Source of the DNA: DASVEE01 sp036380735
GTDB taxonomy: Bacteria > Acidobacteriota > Thermoanaerobaculia > Gp7-AA8
Direction: 5' to 3'
DNA: 64,000 bases
Assembly (NCBI GenBank): GCA_036380735.1
Contig: DASVEE010000055.1
Span: 124,001-188,000, forward strand
In this document: in pieces, positions 17,950 to 26,380 of the stretch
How positions within the stretch are numbered: the first letter of the stretch is position 1
Layout: the number at the start of each line of letters is the position of its first letter
Position numbers and translations under genes: made by a program
Notes under the pieces: model-generated
The model's database searches: none
Seen by the model: only the letters and a program-made list of their open reading frames with translations
Told to the model about the DNA's origin: nothing

Positions 17950-18036
17950 GCCCGAGTGGCGAAATGGTATACGCAGCAGACTCAAAATCTGCCGGGGTCT
18001 ACCCCCATGTCGGTTCGAGTCCGACCTCGGGCACCA
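17950..18036 (+). tRNA. tRNA-Leu (anticodon CAA)
   Basis: The acceptor arm GCCCGAG/CTCGGGC pairs perfectly. The anticodon stem GCAGA/TCTGC has the loop CTCAAAA with anticodon CAA, reading UUG. A long variable arm (GGGGTCTACCCCC) is expected for leucine. The T arm is GTCGG-TTCGAGT-CCGAC, and the 3' CCA is encoded. It begins 6 nt after the LeuA-like stop codon. Confidence 0.96.
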
Positions 18037-18120
18037 ATAGGACGAATGGGACCAATAGGACAGATGGGATCACCCTGGTGCTTCCTGTCCTATTCGTCCC
18101 ATTTGTCCTATTGGTCCCAT
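18037..18120. repeat. Family A inverted element
   Basis: The left arm (ATAGGACGAATGGGACCAAT and on) starts directly after the tRNA CCA. The right arm TCCTATTCGTCCCATTTGTC pairs with it across a short CACCCTGGTGC core. It may end the tRNA transcript. Confidence 0.9.
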
Positions 18121-18181
18121 CGCTTACGTTCCGGTGACGATTCACTCTCAACAATTCACGACATTGTGCGGCTGATATCCG

Positions 18182-18187
18182 TAAAAT
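18182..18187 (+). promoter_or_regulatory. Putative -10 element for the subtilase gene
   Basis: TAAAAT sits 9 nt before the ATG at 18197 with no Shine-Dalgarno between them, consistent with a leaderless or nearly leaderless mRNA. Confidence 0.4.
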
Positions 18188-18196
18188 AACTTGCCT

Positions 18197-20656
18197 ATGC
18201 GCCGACTTGCCCTCCTCCTGCTCTCCGTAGTGGTTCTCGTGCAGCCTGCCGTCGCCGCCACCCGCAACCGCGACACCGATCCGGTGGCGAGGGACAGGGC
18301 GGAGGGGCGTGAGGTGATCGTCGAGGCGCGGCACGTGCTCGTCACGAGCGAAATGGCCGAGCTCGAGGCGAAGGGGGCGAAGGTCCTCTCGCCGCTGCCG
18401 AACGGCAGGTACCTCGTGCGTCTCGCGCCGGGGGCCTCGCTGGAGGCCGACCTGCGGATCGCCAGCGTGGAGGCGGTGAGGCCGGAGCAGAAGGTCGACC
18501 GCCGCGTGGCGCAGGCGCTGCGCAACCGCGCGTTCGGCAAGCTGAACGTCTTCTTCCACGACGACGTCGAAGTCGGCGAAGCGCGGCGCGTGATCGAGGA
18601 CGCCGGCGGCTCGCTGGCCAATCCTCTGGCGATCGACTTCGTCCCGCCGCGCTACCTCGTGGCCAACGTTCCGGCCGCGGCCGTGGCGAAGCTGGCGCAG
18701 GACGGCCGCGTGCGCATGGTCCGCGCGCCGCTGCGCCTCAAGCTCGAAACGAACAACCAGACCTCGGCGCGCCTCTCGCGCGTCACGGACGTGCAGGCGG
18801 CGCCGTACAGCCTCACCGGCACCGGCTCCGTCCTGTCGATGCACGAGCTGGGCGTGCCGGCGGCGAACCCCGACTGGGCCGACCGCTTCACGGCGCATTT
18901 CACCGGCGGCGGCGACACGCAGCACGCCGCGCACGTCATCGGCACCATCATCGGCTCCGGCGCCGGCAACGAGCGGGCGAAGGGAATGGCGCCGGCGGCG
19001 ACGCTGCACCTCTTCGAAGCGGGCGACATCGACGACTACCTCGAGCAGAAGGAAGTCGAGCTCAAGACCCTCGGCGCCATCGCCGACAACAACTCCTGGG
19101 GCTACACCATCGGCTGGGAGTTCAGCGGCGGCAACTGGGTGTGGTGGGATGACGCCGACCTCCACGGTGCGTACCTGCCGGAGTACACGTCCGGCATCGA
19201 CCTCGTCGCGCGCCGCAACCCGATGCTCTTCGTCCACTCCGCCGGCAACGACGGCGACGACACCGGTCCGCTCCTCGCGCCGAACCCGCACAAGCACGTG
19301 AATCCCGAAACGCTCGACGTCCTCCCCGAGACCTACTGCTATTCGCAGGACGGTACCGGCAACGACTGCACCGCGCCCTGCAACCCGGGCCGCAGCTTCT
19401 GCGAGACGGCGCGCCACCTGACCTCCGCGCCGTTCCAGGTCATCGGCGTCACCGCGGGGGCGAAGAACGTCGTGGCCATCGGCTCGGTCGACGCCTTCCC
19501 GAACATCGCCAACTACAGTGCGCGCGGCCCGGCTCGCGACGGCCGCGTGAAGCCCGACCTCGTCGCCCGCGGCGGCGTCGGCAGCATCGGCGAGCAGGTC
19601 ATCTCCACGCAGCCCGGCAGCGGTTACTTCGGCCTGCAGGGGACGTCGATGGCGGCGCCGGTCGTCACCGGCATCGCCGGCATCCTCGCGGAGCAGTACC
19701 GCAAGTCGTTCGGCGGCGTGAACCCCGACGGTCCGACGCTCAAGGCGCTCCTCATCGCGGGTGCGGACGACCTCTACACCCCCGGTCCCGACTACACCAG
19801 CGGCCACGGCCTCGTGAACGCGAAGGCCTCGGCCGACCTGATCATCGCCGACGCGAACAGCGGCAGCCGCATCCGCCGCGGCGCGCTGACGCAGGGTGAG
19901 CAGGTCGAGATTCCCGTGCGCCTCGACGCGTCCGGCAAGCTGCGCGTCGTCCTCACCTGGTTCGATCCCGACATCGTCTTCTTCAGCGAGGAGGAGCTCG
20001 ACCAGCCGGCGCTGGTGAACAACCTCGACCTCAAGCTGCTCGACCTCAACGGCGCCGACGTGCTGCCGTACGTGCTGAACAAGCAGGCCCCGACCGCCGG
20101 CGCCACGCGCGGCGTGAACAACCTCGACAACACGGAAGTGGTCGAGATCCTGAACGCGACACCGGGCGTCTATCGCGTCGTCTTCCGCGCCACCGCGATC
20201 CGCGACACCCGCGTCGCCAGCCAGCCCTACGTGCTCGTCACCAACGGCATCCTCGGCGCCAGCGCACTGCCGTGCACCGACGTGCAGGAACAGAACGACA
20301 CGCCCGACCGCGCGTACGGCCTGCTGGCCTCCGCGCAGCTCGTGAACGGCGCCCTCTGCACCGCGGGCGACGTCGACTACTTCCGCTTCCGCGCCGAGCG
20401 CGCGGGCCCGGTCAACGTCCGCCTCACGGCCGGCGCCACCCGCATCCGCGCGACGCTCCTCAACGGCGCGACGCAGCTCGCCACGATCGAAGTGCCGGCA
20501 GGGGAGTCGGCGACGCTGTCGTCGACCATCACCGGCGCCACGGACCTGCTGGTCAGAATCGAAGCGGTGGGGACGGTGGTCAGCCCGTCCAACTACACCG
20601 TGACCCCGGAGTTCGGCGTCAACGTGCCGCGCAGACGGCGGACGGTGCCGCGGTAA
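18197..20656 (+). CDS. Secreted S8 (subtilisin-like) serine peptidase with PPC domain
   Basis: The 819-residue precursor has a signal peptide (MRRLALLLLSVVVLVQPAVA), a propeptide-like region and an S8 domain from about residue 200. His243 is in QHAAHVIGTI, the oxyanion Asn in VHSAGNDGDD, and nucleophile Ser484 in GTSMAAPVV. The position expected for the catalytic Asp (DTG) reads MHELG, with Glu217, so the triad may be Glu/His/Ser, or a nearby Asp may substitute. A beta-sandwich follows the peptidase domain, and a C-terminal bacterial pre-peptidase domain (NDTPDRAYGL...DVDYFRFRAE) is recognisable at about 695-805. It is probably an extracellular protease that releases its C-terminal part on maturation. 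Confidence 0.9.
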   Translation: MRRLALLLLSVVVLVQPAVAATRNRDTDPVARDRAEGREVIVEARHVLVTSEMAELEAKGAKVLSPLPNGRYLVRLAPGASLEADLRIASVEAVRPEQKVDRRVAQALRNRAFGKLNVFFHDDVEVGEARRVIEDAGGSLANPLAIDFVPPRYLVANVPAAAVAKLAQDGRVRMVRAPLRLKLETNNQTSARLSRVTDVQAAPYSLTGTGSVLSMHELGVPAANPDWADRFTAHFTGGGDTQHAAHVIGTIIGSGAGNERAKGMAPAATLHLFEAGDIDDYLEQKEVELKTLGAIADNNSWGYTIGWEFSGGNWVWWDDADLHGAYLPEYTSGIDLVARRNPMLFVHSAGNDGDDTGPLLAPNPHKHVNPETLDVLPETYCYSQDGTGNDCTAPCNPGRSFCETARHLTSAPFQVIGVTAGAKNVVAIGSVDAFPNIANYSARGPARDGRVKPDLVARGGVGSIGEQVISTQPGSGYFGLQGTSMAAPVVTGIAGILAEQYRKSFGGVNPDGPTLKALLIAGADDLYTPGPDYTSGHGLVNAKASADLIIADANSGSRIRRGALTQGEQVEIPVRLDASGKLRVVLTWFDPDIVFFSEEELDQPALVNNLDLKLLDLNGADVLPYVLNKQAPTAGATRGVNNLDNTEVVEILNATPGVYRVVFRATAIRDTRVASQPYVLVTNGILGASALPCTDVQEQNDTPDRAYGLLASAQLVNGALCTAGDVDYFRFRAERAGPVNVRLTAGATRIRATLLNGATQLATIEVPAGESATLSSTITGATDLLVRIEAVGTVVSPSNYTVTPEFGVNVPRRRRTVPR

Positions 20657-20800
20657 GGGGACCGATAGGACAAATAGGACCTATAGGACGAATAGGACCT
20701 ATAGGACAGAGGCAAAGCCGGCGAACCACGCCGGCTTTGTCGTTTATCCGTTCCATTCGTCCCATGCGTCCTTTAGGTCCTATTTGTCCTATCGGTCCCC
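20657..20800. repeat. Family A inverted element enclosing a terminator
   Basis: GGGGACCGATAGGAC starts at the base after the subtilase TAA stop. Left-arm units run to 20710 and right-arm units from about 20749 to ATCGGTCCCC at 20800, so both termini are the same motif. The core is the terminator at 20714. Confidence 0.92.
20714..20742 (+). terminator. Terminator hairpin inside a family A element
   Basis: AAAGCCGGC/GCCGGCTTT (9 bp) with loop GAACCAC is followed by GTCGTTT. The A-run/T-run flanks make it potentially bidirectional. Confidence 0.75.
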
Positions 20801-20808
20801 GGCTGCCA

Positions 20809-20814
20809 TAAACT
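20809..20814 (+). promoter_or_regulatory. Putative -10 element, leaderless crotonase gene
   Basis: TAAACT lies 7 nt before the ATG at 20822. No ribosome-binding site is present, so transcription would start at or next to the start codon. The same TAAACT precedes genes at 40712 and 58102. Confidence 0.5.
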
Positions 20815-20821
20815 GCGCCGC

Positions 20822-21592
20822 ATGACGTTTACCACCCTCATCGTGGACGAAGCGGACGGCATCCTGACCGTCACGCTGAATCGTCCGGACGTGCATAACG
20901 CTTTCAACGAGACGCTGATCGCCGAGGCGATTCAGCTCTTTTCGGGACTCGGGGAATCGACGGCGCGCGCGGTCGTGCTGCGCGGCACCGGGCCGAACTT
21001 CTGCGCGGGCGCGGACCTGAACTGGATGTCGCGCATGGTGTCGTACACGCGCGAGGAGAACATCCGCGATTCGTCGCAGCTCGCGAAGATGTACGCGCTG
21101 ATCAACGAGTGCCCGCTGCCGGTCATCGGCCGCATCCAGGGCGCGGCGATCGGTGGCGGCGTCGGGCTCGTGTCGGTGTGCGACATCGCCATCGCCTCGC
21201 CGGACTCGAAGTTCGGCCTGTCCGAAGTGAAGCTCGGCATCCTGCCGGCCGTGATCTCACCGTATGTCATCAGCAAGATCGGTGCGTCGCACGCACGCGC
21301 GCTGTTCCTCACCGGTGAGCGCTTCGACGCGGAGCGCGCGCTGCGCATCGGCCTCGTGCATCGCGTCGCGGAAGATCTCGACGCCGCGCTCGCCGACACG
21401 CTGAAGCAACTGCGCACGTCGGGTCTCGAAGCCGTGAAGGAGTGCAAGAAGCTGATCGAGCATGTCGCCGCGCACGACCTCATCGACTCGATCCCGTACA
21501 CCATCGACGCCATCGCCACGCGCCGCGTCTCGGCCGAAGGGCAGGCGGGGATGAGCGCGTTCCTGAAGAAGGAGAAGGCACCGTGGGCCTGA
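20822..21592 (+). CDS. Enoyl-CoA hydratase/isomerase, methylglutaconyl-CoA hydratase-like
   Basis: The 256-residue crotonase-fold protein has NFCAGADLNWMSRM (oxyanion hole; the DLNWM form is common in methylglutaconyl-CoA hydratases), GAAIGGGVGLVSVCDIAIAS and FGLSEVKLGILPAVISPYV. The position is upstream of, and overlapping by 10 bp, a biotin carboxylase gene. This matches the liuC-liuD order of the leucine/isovalerate pathway, in which 3-methylglutaconyl-CoA is made and hydrated. The carboxyltransferase (liuB) and lyase (liuE) genes are not in the window, so the pathway assignment is inferred. Confidence 0.85.
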   Translation: MTFTTLIVDEADGILTVTLNRPDVHNAFNETLIAEAIQLFSGLGESTARAVVLRGTGPNFCAGADLNWMSRMVSYTREENIRDSSQLAKMYALINECPLPVIGRIQGAAIGGGVGLVSVCDIAIASPDSKFGLSEVKLGILPAVISPYVISKIGASHARALFLTGERFDAERALRIGLVHRVAEDLDAALADTLKQLRTSGLEAVKECKKLIEHVAAHDLIDSIPYTIDAIATRRVSAEGQAGMSAFLKKEKAPWA

Positions 21593-23064
21593 CGCGCGTC
21601 CTCGTTCCGAACCGCGGCGAGATCGCCGTCCGCATCGCACGTGCCTGCCGCGAGATGGGCATCGCCTCGGTCCTCGCATACTCGGAAGACGACGACGTCC
21701 GTTATGTCCGCCGCTTCTTCGACGACGCCATCCCTCTCGGCCGCGGCGACGCGCGCGAAACGTATCTGCACGTGGCGCGCGTCATCGACGCGGCACGCGC
21801 GAGCGGCGCCGACGCGCTGCATCCCGGCTACGGCTTCCTCTCCGAGCGCGCGGAGCTCGCTGCCGCGTGCGAAGAGGCAGGCATCGCCTTCGTCGGTCCG
21901 CGCGCTTCATCGATCGCCGCGATGGGCTCCAAAGCAGAATCGCGCCGCCTGATGCAGAAGCTCGACGTGCCGGTCGTGCCGGGCTACGACGGCGATGATC
22001 AGTCGACGGAGACGCTCACCGCGGCCGCGGCGAAGATCGGTTTCCCGCTGCTCGTCAAAGCCTCCGCCGGCGGCGGCGGGAAGGGGATGAAGATCGTCCG
22101 CGCCCAGGGTGAGCTGCACGCGGCGCTGGAGTCGGCGCGGCGCGAAGCGATGAAGGCGTTCGGCGACGACCGGCTCCTCCTCGAGCGCTACATCGAGGAG
22201 CCGCGTCACGTCGAGTTCCAGATCTTCGGCGACTCGCAAGGCAACGTGCTGCACCTCTACGAGCGCGATTGCTCGCTGCAGCGCCGGCATCAGAAGGTCG
22301 TCGAGGAATCGCCGGCACCCCACTATCCGGACGAGCTGCGCCAGCGCATGGCAAAGGCGGCGATCGCGGCCGCGCGTGGCGTCGAGTACCGCAACGCCGG
22401 CACCGTGGAGTTCATCGTCACGCCGGAAGGGGAGTTCTACTTCCTCGAAATGAACACGCGCCTGCAGGTCGAGCATCCGGTCACGGAGCAGGTCCTCGGC
22501 ATCGACCTGGTCCGCGCGCAGCTCGACGTCGCGGCGGGGAAGCCGATGCCGTGGACGCAGGACCAGTTGCAGCAGCGCGGTCACGCGCTCGAGGTGCGCA
22601 TCTACGCCGAGGATCCTGACGACCGCTTCCTGCCGCAGAGCGGCACGATCGCGGTGTACAGCGAGCCGACCGGTCCGGGCGTGCGCGTCGACGCCGGCGT
22701 CACGCGCGGCAGCGAAGTCGGCGTGAAGTTCGACCCGATGCTGGCGAAACTGATCTGCACCGCCGCCACGCGCGACGCGGCCATCGACCGCCTCGACCGC
22801 GCCCTCCGCGACTACGTGGTCCTCGGCACGAAGACCAACGTGTCGTGGCTGCGCCGCGTGGTGACCCACCCCGAGTTCCGCGCGGGGCATGTGTCGACGC
22901 GATTTCTGGCGGACCACGAAGAATCGCTGCGCCGGGAAGTGCCCGAGGTGGTTGCGGAAATCGGGAACGTGCTGGCGGCGAATGCGCGCAAACCGAAGCG
23001 CGCCGTCGGCGGCACGCAGACAGTCACCAGCGTGTGGGACGCGGTGGGGACCTGGGGACGATAG
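21583..23064 (+). CDS. Biotin carboxylase subunit (acetyl-/methylcrotonyl-CoA carboxylase type)
   Basis: The GTG at 21583 is preceded by GGAGAAGG and overlaps the crotonase stop. The 493-residue protein is a complete biotin carboxylase: VLVPNRGEIAVRIARACREM, the ATP-grasp glycine loop KASAGGGGKGMKIV, the catalytic EMNTRLQVEHPVTE, and a C-terminal biotin-carboxylase domain to about residue 450. It ends there, without the MKM biotin-carrier domain that a full LiuD/MccA alpha subunit has (about 650-670 residues), so a separate carrier protein must be supplied in trans. Linkage to the LiuC-like gene suggests methylcrotonyl- or geranyl-CoA carboxylation rather than fatty-acid synthesis. Confidence 0.9.
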   Translation: MGLTRVLVPNRGEIAVRIARACREMGIASVLAYSEDDDVRYVRRFFDDAIPLGRGDARETYLHVARVIDAARASGADALHPGYGFLSERAELAAACEEAGIAFVGPRASSIAAMGSKAESRRLMQKLDVPVVPGYDGDDQSTETLTAAAAKIGFPLLVKASAGGGGKGMKIVRAQGELHAALESARREAMKAFGDDRLLLERYIEEPRHVEFQIFGDSQGNVLHLYERDCSLQRRHQKVVEESPAPHYPDELRQRMAKAAIAAARGVEYRNAGTVEFIVTPEGEFYFLEMNTRLQVEHPVTEQVLGIDLVRAQLDVAAGKPMPWTQDQLQQRGHALEVRIYAEDPDDRFLPQSGTIAVYSEPTGPGVRVDAGVTRGSEVGVKFDPMLAKLICTAATRDAAIDRLDRALRDYVVLGTKTNVSWLRRVVTHPEFRAGHVSTRFLADHEESLRREVPEVVAEIGNVLAANARKPKRAVGGTQTVTSVWDAVGTWGR

Positions 23065-23082
23065 GGGTGACCGGTCGAAACA

Positions 23083-23155
23083 AGAAGTCAGAACGCAGAA
23101 CGCAGAATGTAGAAAGTTCTAAATTCATCGTTCTGCGTTCTGCGTTCTGACTTCG
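23083..23155. repeat. Family D hairpin (TTCTGCG heptamers)
   Basis: AGAAGTCAGAACGCAGAACG on the left is mirrored by CGTTCTGCGTTCTGACTTC on the right, with core TAGAAAGTTCTAAATTCAT. It separates convergent biotin carboxylase and ABC permease genes. Confidence 0.9.
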
Positions 23156-23168
23156 GATTTTCCCCCCG

Positions 23169-23984
23169 TCACTTCCCCAGCGCCTCCGGCGCGCGCACCT
23201 TCCCCGCCACTCCCGCCAGGATCAGCAGCGTCACCAGGTACGGCACGGCCAGCAGCACGTGGAACGGCAGACCGCGATTGGCGGCTTGCAGCGCATATTG
23301 CAGCGCGGCGGCGAGGCCGAAGACGGCGGTGCCGAGGAGGGCGCCTTTCACTTTCCAGCGTCCGAAGATGACGATGGAGAGGGCGATGAAGCCGCGGCCG
23401 GCCGTCATGTTCTCCGCGAAGCCGCTCGACAGCGCCAGCGCGAGGAAACCGCCAGCGAGACCGATCAGTGTGGCTTCGATGGCCAGCGCGCCCCAGCGGT
23501 GCGCCTTCACCGTGCTCACCGCTTCCGGGTTCTCGCCGCACGCACGCAGACGCAGGCCGAAGAGCGTGCGCCAGAGGAGGAACGCCAGCGCCAGCGGCGC
23601 CACGATCCACGCCATCGGGACGAAGACCTCGGTGTGCAGTTGGGGGACGGCGGCGAACAGCTTCAGTTCACGGTAGATGAAACCCGTGGCGCCGAGAGCG
23701 AGAAGGTTGATGGCGGTGCCGGTGACGATCTGGTCGGCGCTCAGCGTGACGGTACAGAAGCCGAAGAGCAGCGCGATCAGCGCGGCGCCGCCGATGCCGC
23801 CGAGGAGGCCGAGCGGCGCGCTGTGCGTGGCCTGGGCGGTGAGGACGGCAGTCATCGCCGCGGTGAGCATCATCCCTTCGATGCCGAGGTTGATGATGCC
23901 GGCACGCTGCACGGCCAGCTCGCCCAGCACCGCGAGCAGCAGCGGCGTGGAGAAGGTGAGCGCGAGCAGGATCACCTCGACCAT
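23169..23984 (-). CDS. ABC transporter permease, BMP/nucleoside type (second permease)
   Basis: The 271-residue integral membrane protein (ATG 23984, GAGGAG upstream) shows the start typical of this family: TPLLLAVLGELAVQRAGIINLG followed by IEGMMLTAA. The coupling segment LRLRACGENPEAVSTVKAH for the ATPase lies near residue 155. It overlaps the upstream permease gene by 13 bp, indicating translational coupling. With the other permease, the double ATPase and the BMP lipoprotein it forms a complete importer of the YufNOPQ/RnsBACD class, which takes up nucleosides or related ribosides. Confidence 0.9.
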   Translation of the reverse strand: MVEVILLALTFSTPLLLAVLGELAVQRAGIINLGIEGMMLTAAMTAVLTAQATHSAPLGLLGGIGGAALIALLFGFCTVTLSADQIVTGTAINLLALGATGFIYRELKLFAAVPQLHTEVFVPMAWIVAPLALAFLLWRTLFGLRLRACGENPEAVSTVKAHRWGALAIEATLIGLAGGFLALALSSGFAENMTAGRGFIALSIVIFGRWKVKGALLGTAVFGLAAALQYALQAANRGLPFHVLLAVPYLVTLLILAGVAGKVRAPEALGK

Positions 23985-24943
23985 CGGCGCTCCTCGATGG
24001 CGGCGAAGACGACGAGGACGAGGATCACGATGGCCTGACCGAGCGTGGCCACGGTCGACGAGATGTTCGCCGTGCGTTGCAGCTCTCCCGCGCCGGTGAC
24101 GAGCGCGCCGAAGAAGAACGCGGAGGCGATGACGGCGAGCGGATGGAGCTGCGCGAGGAGCGCGACCGCGATGCCGGAGTAGCCGTAGCCGGCGGCGAAG
24201 CGCTCGAAGAGACGGTGCGTGACGCCGAGCAGTTCGACGCCGCCGGCCAGTCCGGCGAGCGCGCCGGAGAGCGCCATGGCCCGCACGATCTGCGCGTTGA
24301 CGTTCACGCCGGCCCACTTCGCGGCGAAGGGATTGAAGCCCGTCGCGCGCAGCCGCAGCCCCTCGGCCGTGCGGTAGAGCAGCCACCACGCGGCGAGGCT
24401 CATGGCGACGGCGATGAGGATGCCGGCGTGCAGCGCGCCGATCGCCGGAAGCGATGCTTCGACCGCGTCGGTCTGCGGATAGCGTCCGCCTGCTTCCTGC
24501 AGCGGTCCGTTGACGCACCAGCCGAGCAGGTGGAAGGCGATGAAGTTGAGGAGGATCGTGGTGAGGACTTCCGGTGCGCCGCGCCACAGGCGCAGCAGCG
24601 TCGCCAGCGAAGCCCACGCCGCACCCGCGACCATCGAGGCGAGGAGCGCCGCGACGACACCGTACGGTGCGGCAAGGTACCCCGCCAATGCGCCGATGAG
24701 GAACTGCCCCTCCGCCCCGATGTTCCACACGCCCGCACGAAACGCCAGCGCGACCGAAAGCCCGGTCAGCAGCAGCGGCACCGTCTTCAGCAGCGTCCCC
24801 TCGAGCGCAAAGCGCGACCCGACGGAGCCGTCCAGCAGGATGCCCAGCAGCGCGCGCGGCGAGTGCCCGAAGGCTGCACCGGACAGCGCCAGCAACAACA
24901 CCGCGGCTGCCGCCGCGCCGAGCGCGACCAGGGCGCGCCTCAT
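23972..24943 (-). CDS. ABC transporter permease, BMP/nucleoside type (first permease)
   Basis: The protein (323 residues from ATG 24943; a GTG at 24958 would add five) is hydrophobic throughout. It carries the family's LTGLSVALAFRAGVWNIGAEG segment and the later GLRLRATGFNPFAAKWAGVN coupling helix. Neither start has a convincing Shine-Dalgarno. It is separated from the upstream ATPase stop by a 43-bp family A array and overlaps the next permease by 13 bp. It forms half of the transmembrane pore of the BMP importer. Confidence 0.9.
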   Translation of the reverse strand: MRRALVALGAAAAAVLLLALSGAAFGHSPRALLGILLDGSVGSRFALEGTLLKTVPLLLTGLSVALAFRAGVWNIGAEGQFLIGALAGYLAAPYGVVAALLASMVAGAAWASLATLLRLWRGAPEVLTTILLNFIAFHLLGWCVNGPLQEAGGRYPQTDAVEASLPAIGALHAGILIAVAMSLAAWWLLYRTAEGLRLRATGFNPFAAKWAGVNVNAQIVRAMALSGALAGLAGGVELLGVTHRLFERFAAGYGYSGIAVALLAQLHPLAVIASAFFFGALVTGAGELQRTANISSTVATLGQAIVILVLVVFAAIEERRWSR

Positions 24944-24981
24944 GGAAGGGTCCACCACACAGCGCGTCCGCCGCGCAGCGC

Positions 24982-25024
24982 TGTCCTATCCGTCCTATTC
25001 GTCCTATAGGTCCTATCGTTCCCC
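24982..25024. repeat. Family A array ending in CGTTCCCC
   Basis: Four units and the terminus CCTATCGTTCCCC lie one base from the minus-strand TGA stop (25026) of the ABC ATPase, so on that strand the order is stop-C-GGGGAACGATAGGAC. Confidence 0.88.
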
Positions 25025-25025
25025 G

Positions 25026-26378
25026 TCACGCCACACCCGCCATCAGGTTGGCCACGCGCGTGGACGCTTCCGCGGTGGTCATGCGGGCGCTCAACCGGCC
25101 GCGGTAGATCACGTGAATGCCGTCGGCCAGGGTGAACGCTTCGTCCAGGTCGGAGGTGATCAGCAGGATCGCCGCGCCGTCGTTGGCCGCGGCGCGGAGG
25201 CGCTCGTGGACGAAGCGCGCCGCTTCGATGTCGAGGCCGCGCGTCGGCTCCGCGGCGACGATCAGCTCCGGTTGGCGCGACAGCTCCCGCGCGAGCACCA
25301 CCTTCTGCTGGTTGCCGCCGGAGAGGTCGCCTACACGCTGCGACGCGTCGCGTGCGCGGATGGTGAACAGTCCGATCATCGCCTCCGCATGGCGCTGCGC
25401 CGCGCGCGGATGCCAGCGTTTCGCCGTCAACGCGAGGTTCTCCGCGATCGACATCTCCGCCACGATCCCGTCGCGCGTGCGGTCCTCCGGGATGTGCGCG
25501 GTGCGCGTCGCGTCGGTGAGGTCGCGGATGCGTGCCGCCAGTTCACTCTGCCCGTTGCCCGCCACGCCGACGATGGCCACGATTTCGTGCGCGGCGACGT
25601 TCAGGTGGGTGGCGGCGGGGGAACGATGGGACGGATGGGACAAATAGGACGGATGGGACGAATGGGATTCACCCATCGGCAGTGACAACACGTAACGGTC
25701 ACTTTCCGCGGGGCGGCGGTTCATCGGCGCGGTTTGCGCGACCGTACCGACCATCGCCGTCGCCAGGCGCTGCGCGTCCGTTTCGGCGCTGCGCGCCTCG
25801 GCCACGATCTTTCCTCTTCGCATCACCACCACGCGCTGCGCCACGGCCAGCACCTCGGGCAGCTTGTGGCTGATGAACACCACCGCGGTGCCGCCGGCGG
25901 CGAGGCGGCGCATGACGCGGAACAACTCCTCCGCTTCGTGCGGCGTCAGGACCGAGGTCGGCTCGTCGAGGATCAGGACGCGGGGGCGTTTGGCGATGGC
26001 CTTGATCAGCTCCAGCTTCGCCTTTTCGCCGACGGAGAGCTCCGCCACGCGGCGGCGCACGTCGCCGAGGACGATGCCGGCGTCGCGCACGATCGCCTCG
26101 GCGTCGGCGACCGACAGTAACCGCCCCGCGGACAGCGCGAGGTTCTCCGCGATCGTAAAGTCGCCGACGAGCATGAAGTGCTGGTGGACGAGCTCCGCCT
26201 CGCCGTCGACGCGCCCCGCATCGGCGGTCAGCTCGCCGGCGGCGATGCGCATCAGCGTCGTCTTGCCGGCGCCGTTCTCGCCGACCAGCCCCACGATCTC
26301 GCCGTCACTCAGCGTGAGCGACACGTCGTCGACGGCGCGGTTCGCGCCAAACGACTTCGTGATCCCGGCGAGGTGCAC
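25026..26378 (-). CDS. ABC transporter ATP-binding protein, two nucleotide-binding domains
   Basis: The GTG at 26378 has AGGAG upstream and lies 2 bp from the lipoprotein stop. The first NBD has Walker A GENGAGKTT, signature LSVGEKAKLE and Walker B VLILDEPTS. The second has the degenerate Walker A GVAGNGQSE, signature LSGGNQQK and AAEPTRGLD, the usual asymmetry in sugar/nucleoside importers. At 450 residues it is slightly short of the usual 500. Residues about 236-254, in the linker between the NBDs, read SHSSHPSYLSHPSHRSP. They are encoded entirely by an in-frame family A repeat (25617-25669), which has not broken the frame. Confidence 0.93.
   Translation of the reverse strand: MHLAGITKSFGANRAVDDVSLTLSDGEIVGLVGENGAGKTTLMRIAAGELTADAGRVDGEAELVHQHFMLVGDFTIAENLALSAGRLLSVADAEAIVRDAGIVLGDVRRRVAELSVGEKAKLELIKAIAKRPRVLILDEPTSVLTPHEAEELFRVMRRLAAGGTAVVFISHKLPEVLAVAQRVVVMRRGKIVAEARSAETDAQRLATAMVGTVAQTAPMNRRPAESDRYVLSLPMGESHSSHPSYLSHPSHRSPAATHLNVAAHEIVAIVGVAGNGQSELAARIRDLTDATRTAHIPEDRTRDGIVAEMSIAENLALTAKRWHPRAAQRHAEAMIGLFTIRARDASQRVGDLSGGNQQKVVLARELSRQPELIVAAEPTRGLDIEAARFVHERLRAAANDGAAILLITSDLDEAFTLADGIHVIYRGRLSARMTTAEASTRVANLMAGVA
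25617..25669. repeat. Family A element inside the ABC ATPase coding sequence
   Basis: GGGGGAACGATGGGACGGATG and further 9-nt units lie within the coding region. The period keeps one reading frame open (SHP/SYL/SHR tripeptides). It is the only copy found wholly within a gene and falls between the two ATPase domains. Confidence 0.92.
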
Positions 26379-26380
26379 TC

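Noticed and set aside
17999..19807. A 602-residue minus ORF over the subtilase
   Set aside because: It is an Arg/Val/Ala-rich shadow of the peptidase gene and overlaps the tRNA and family A element.
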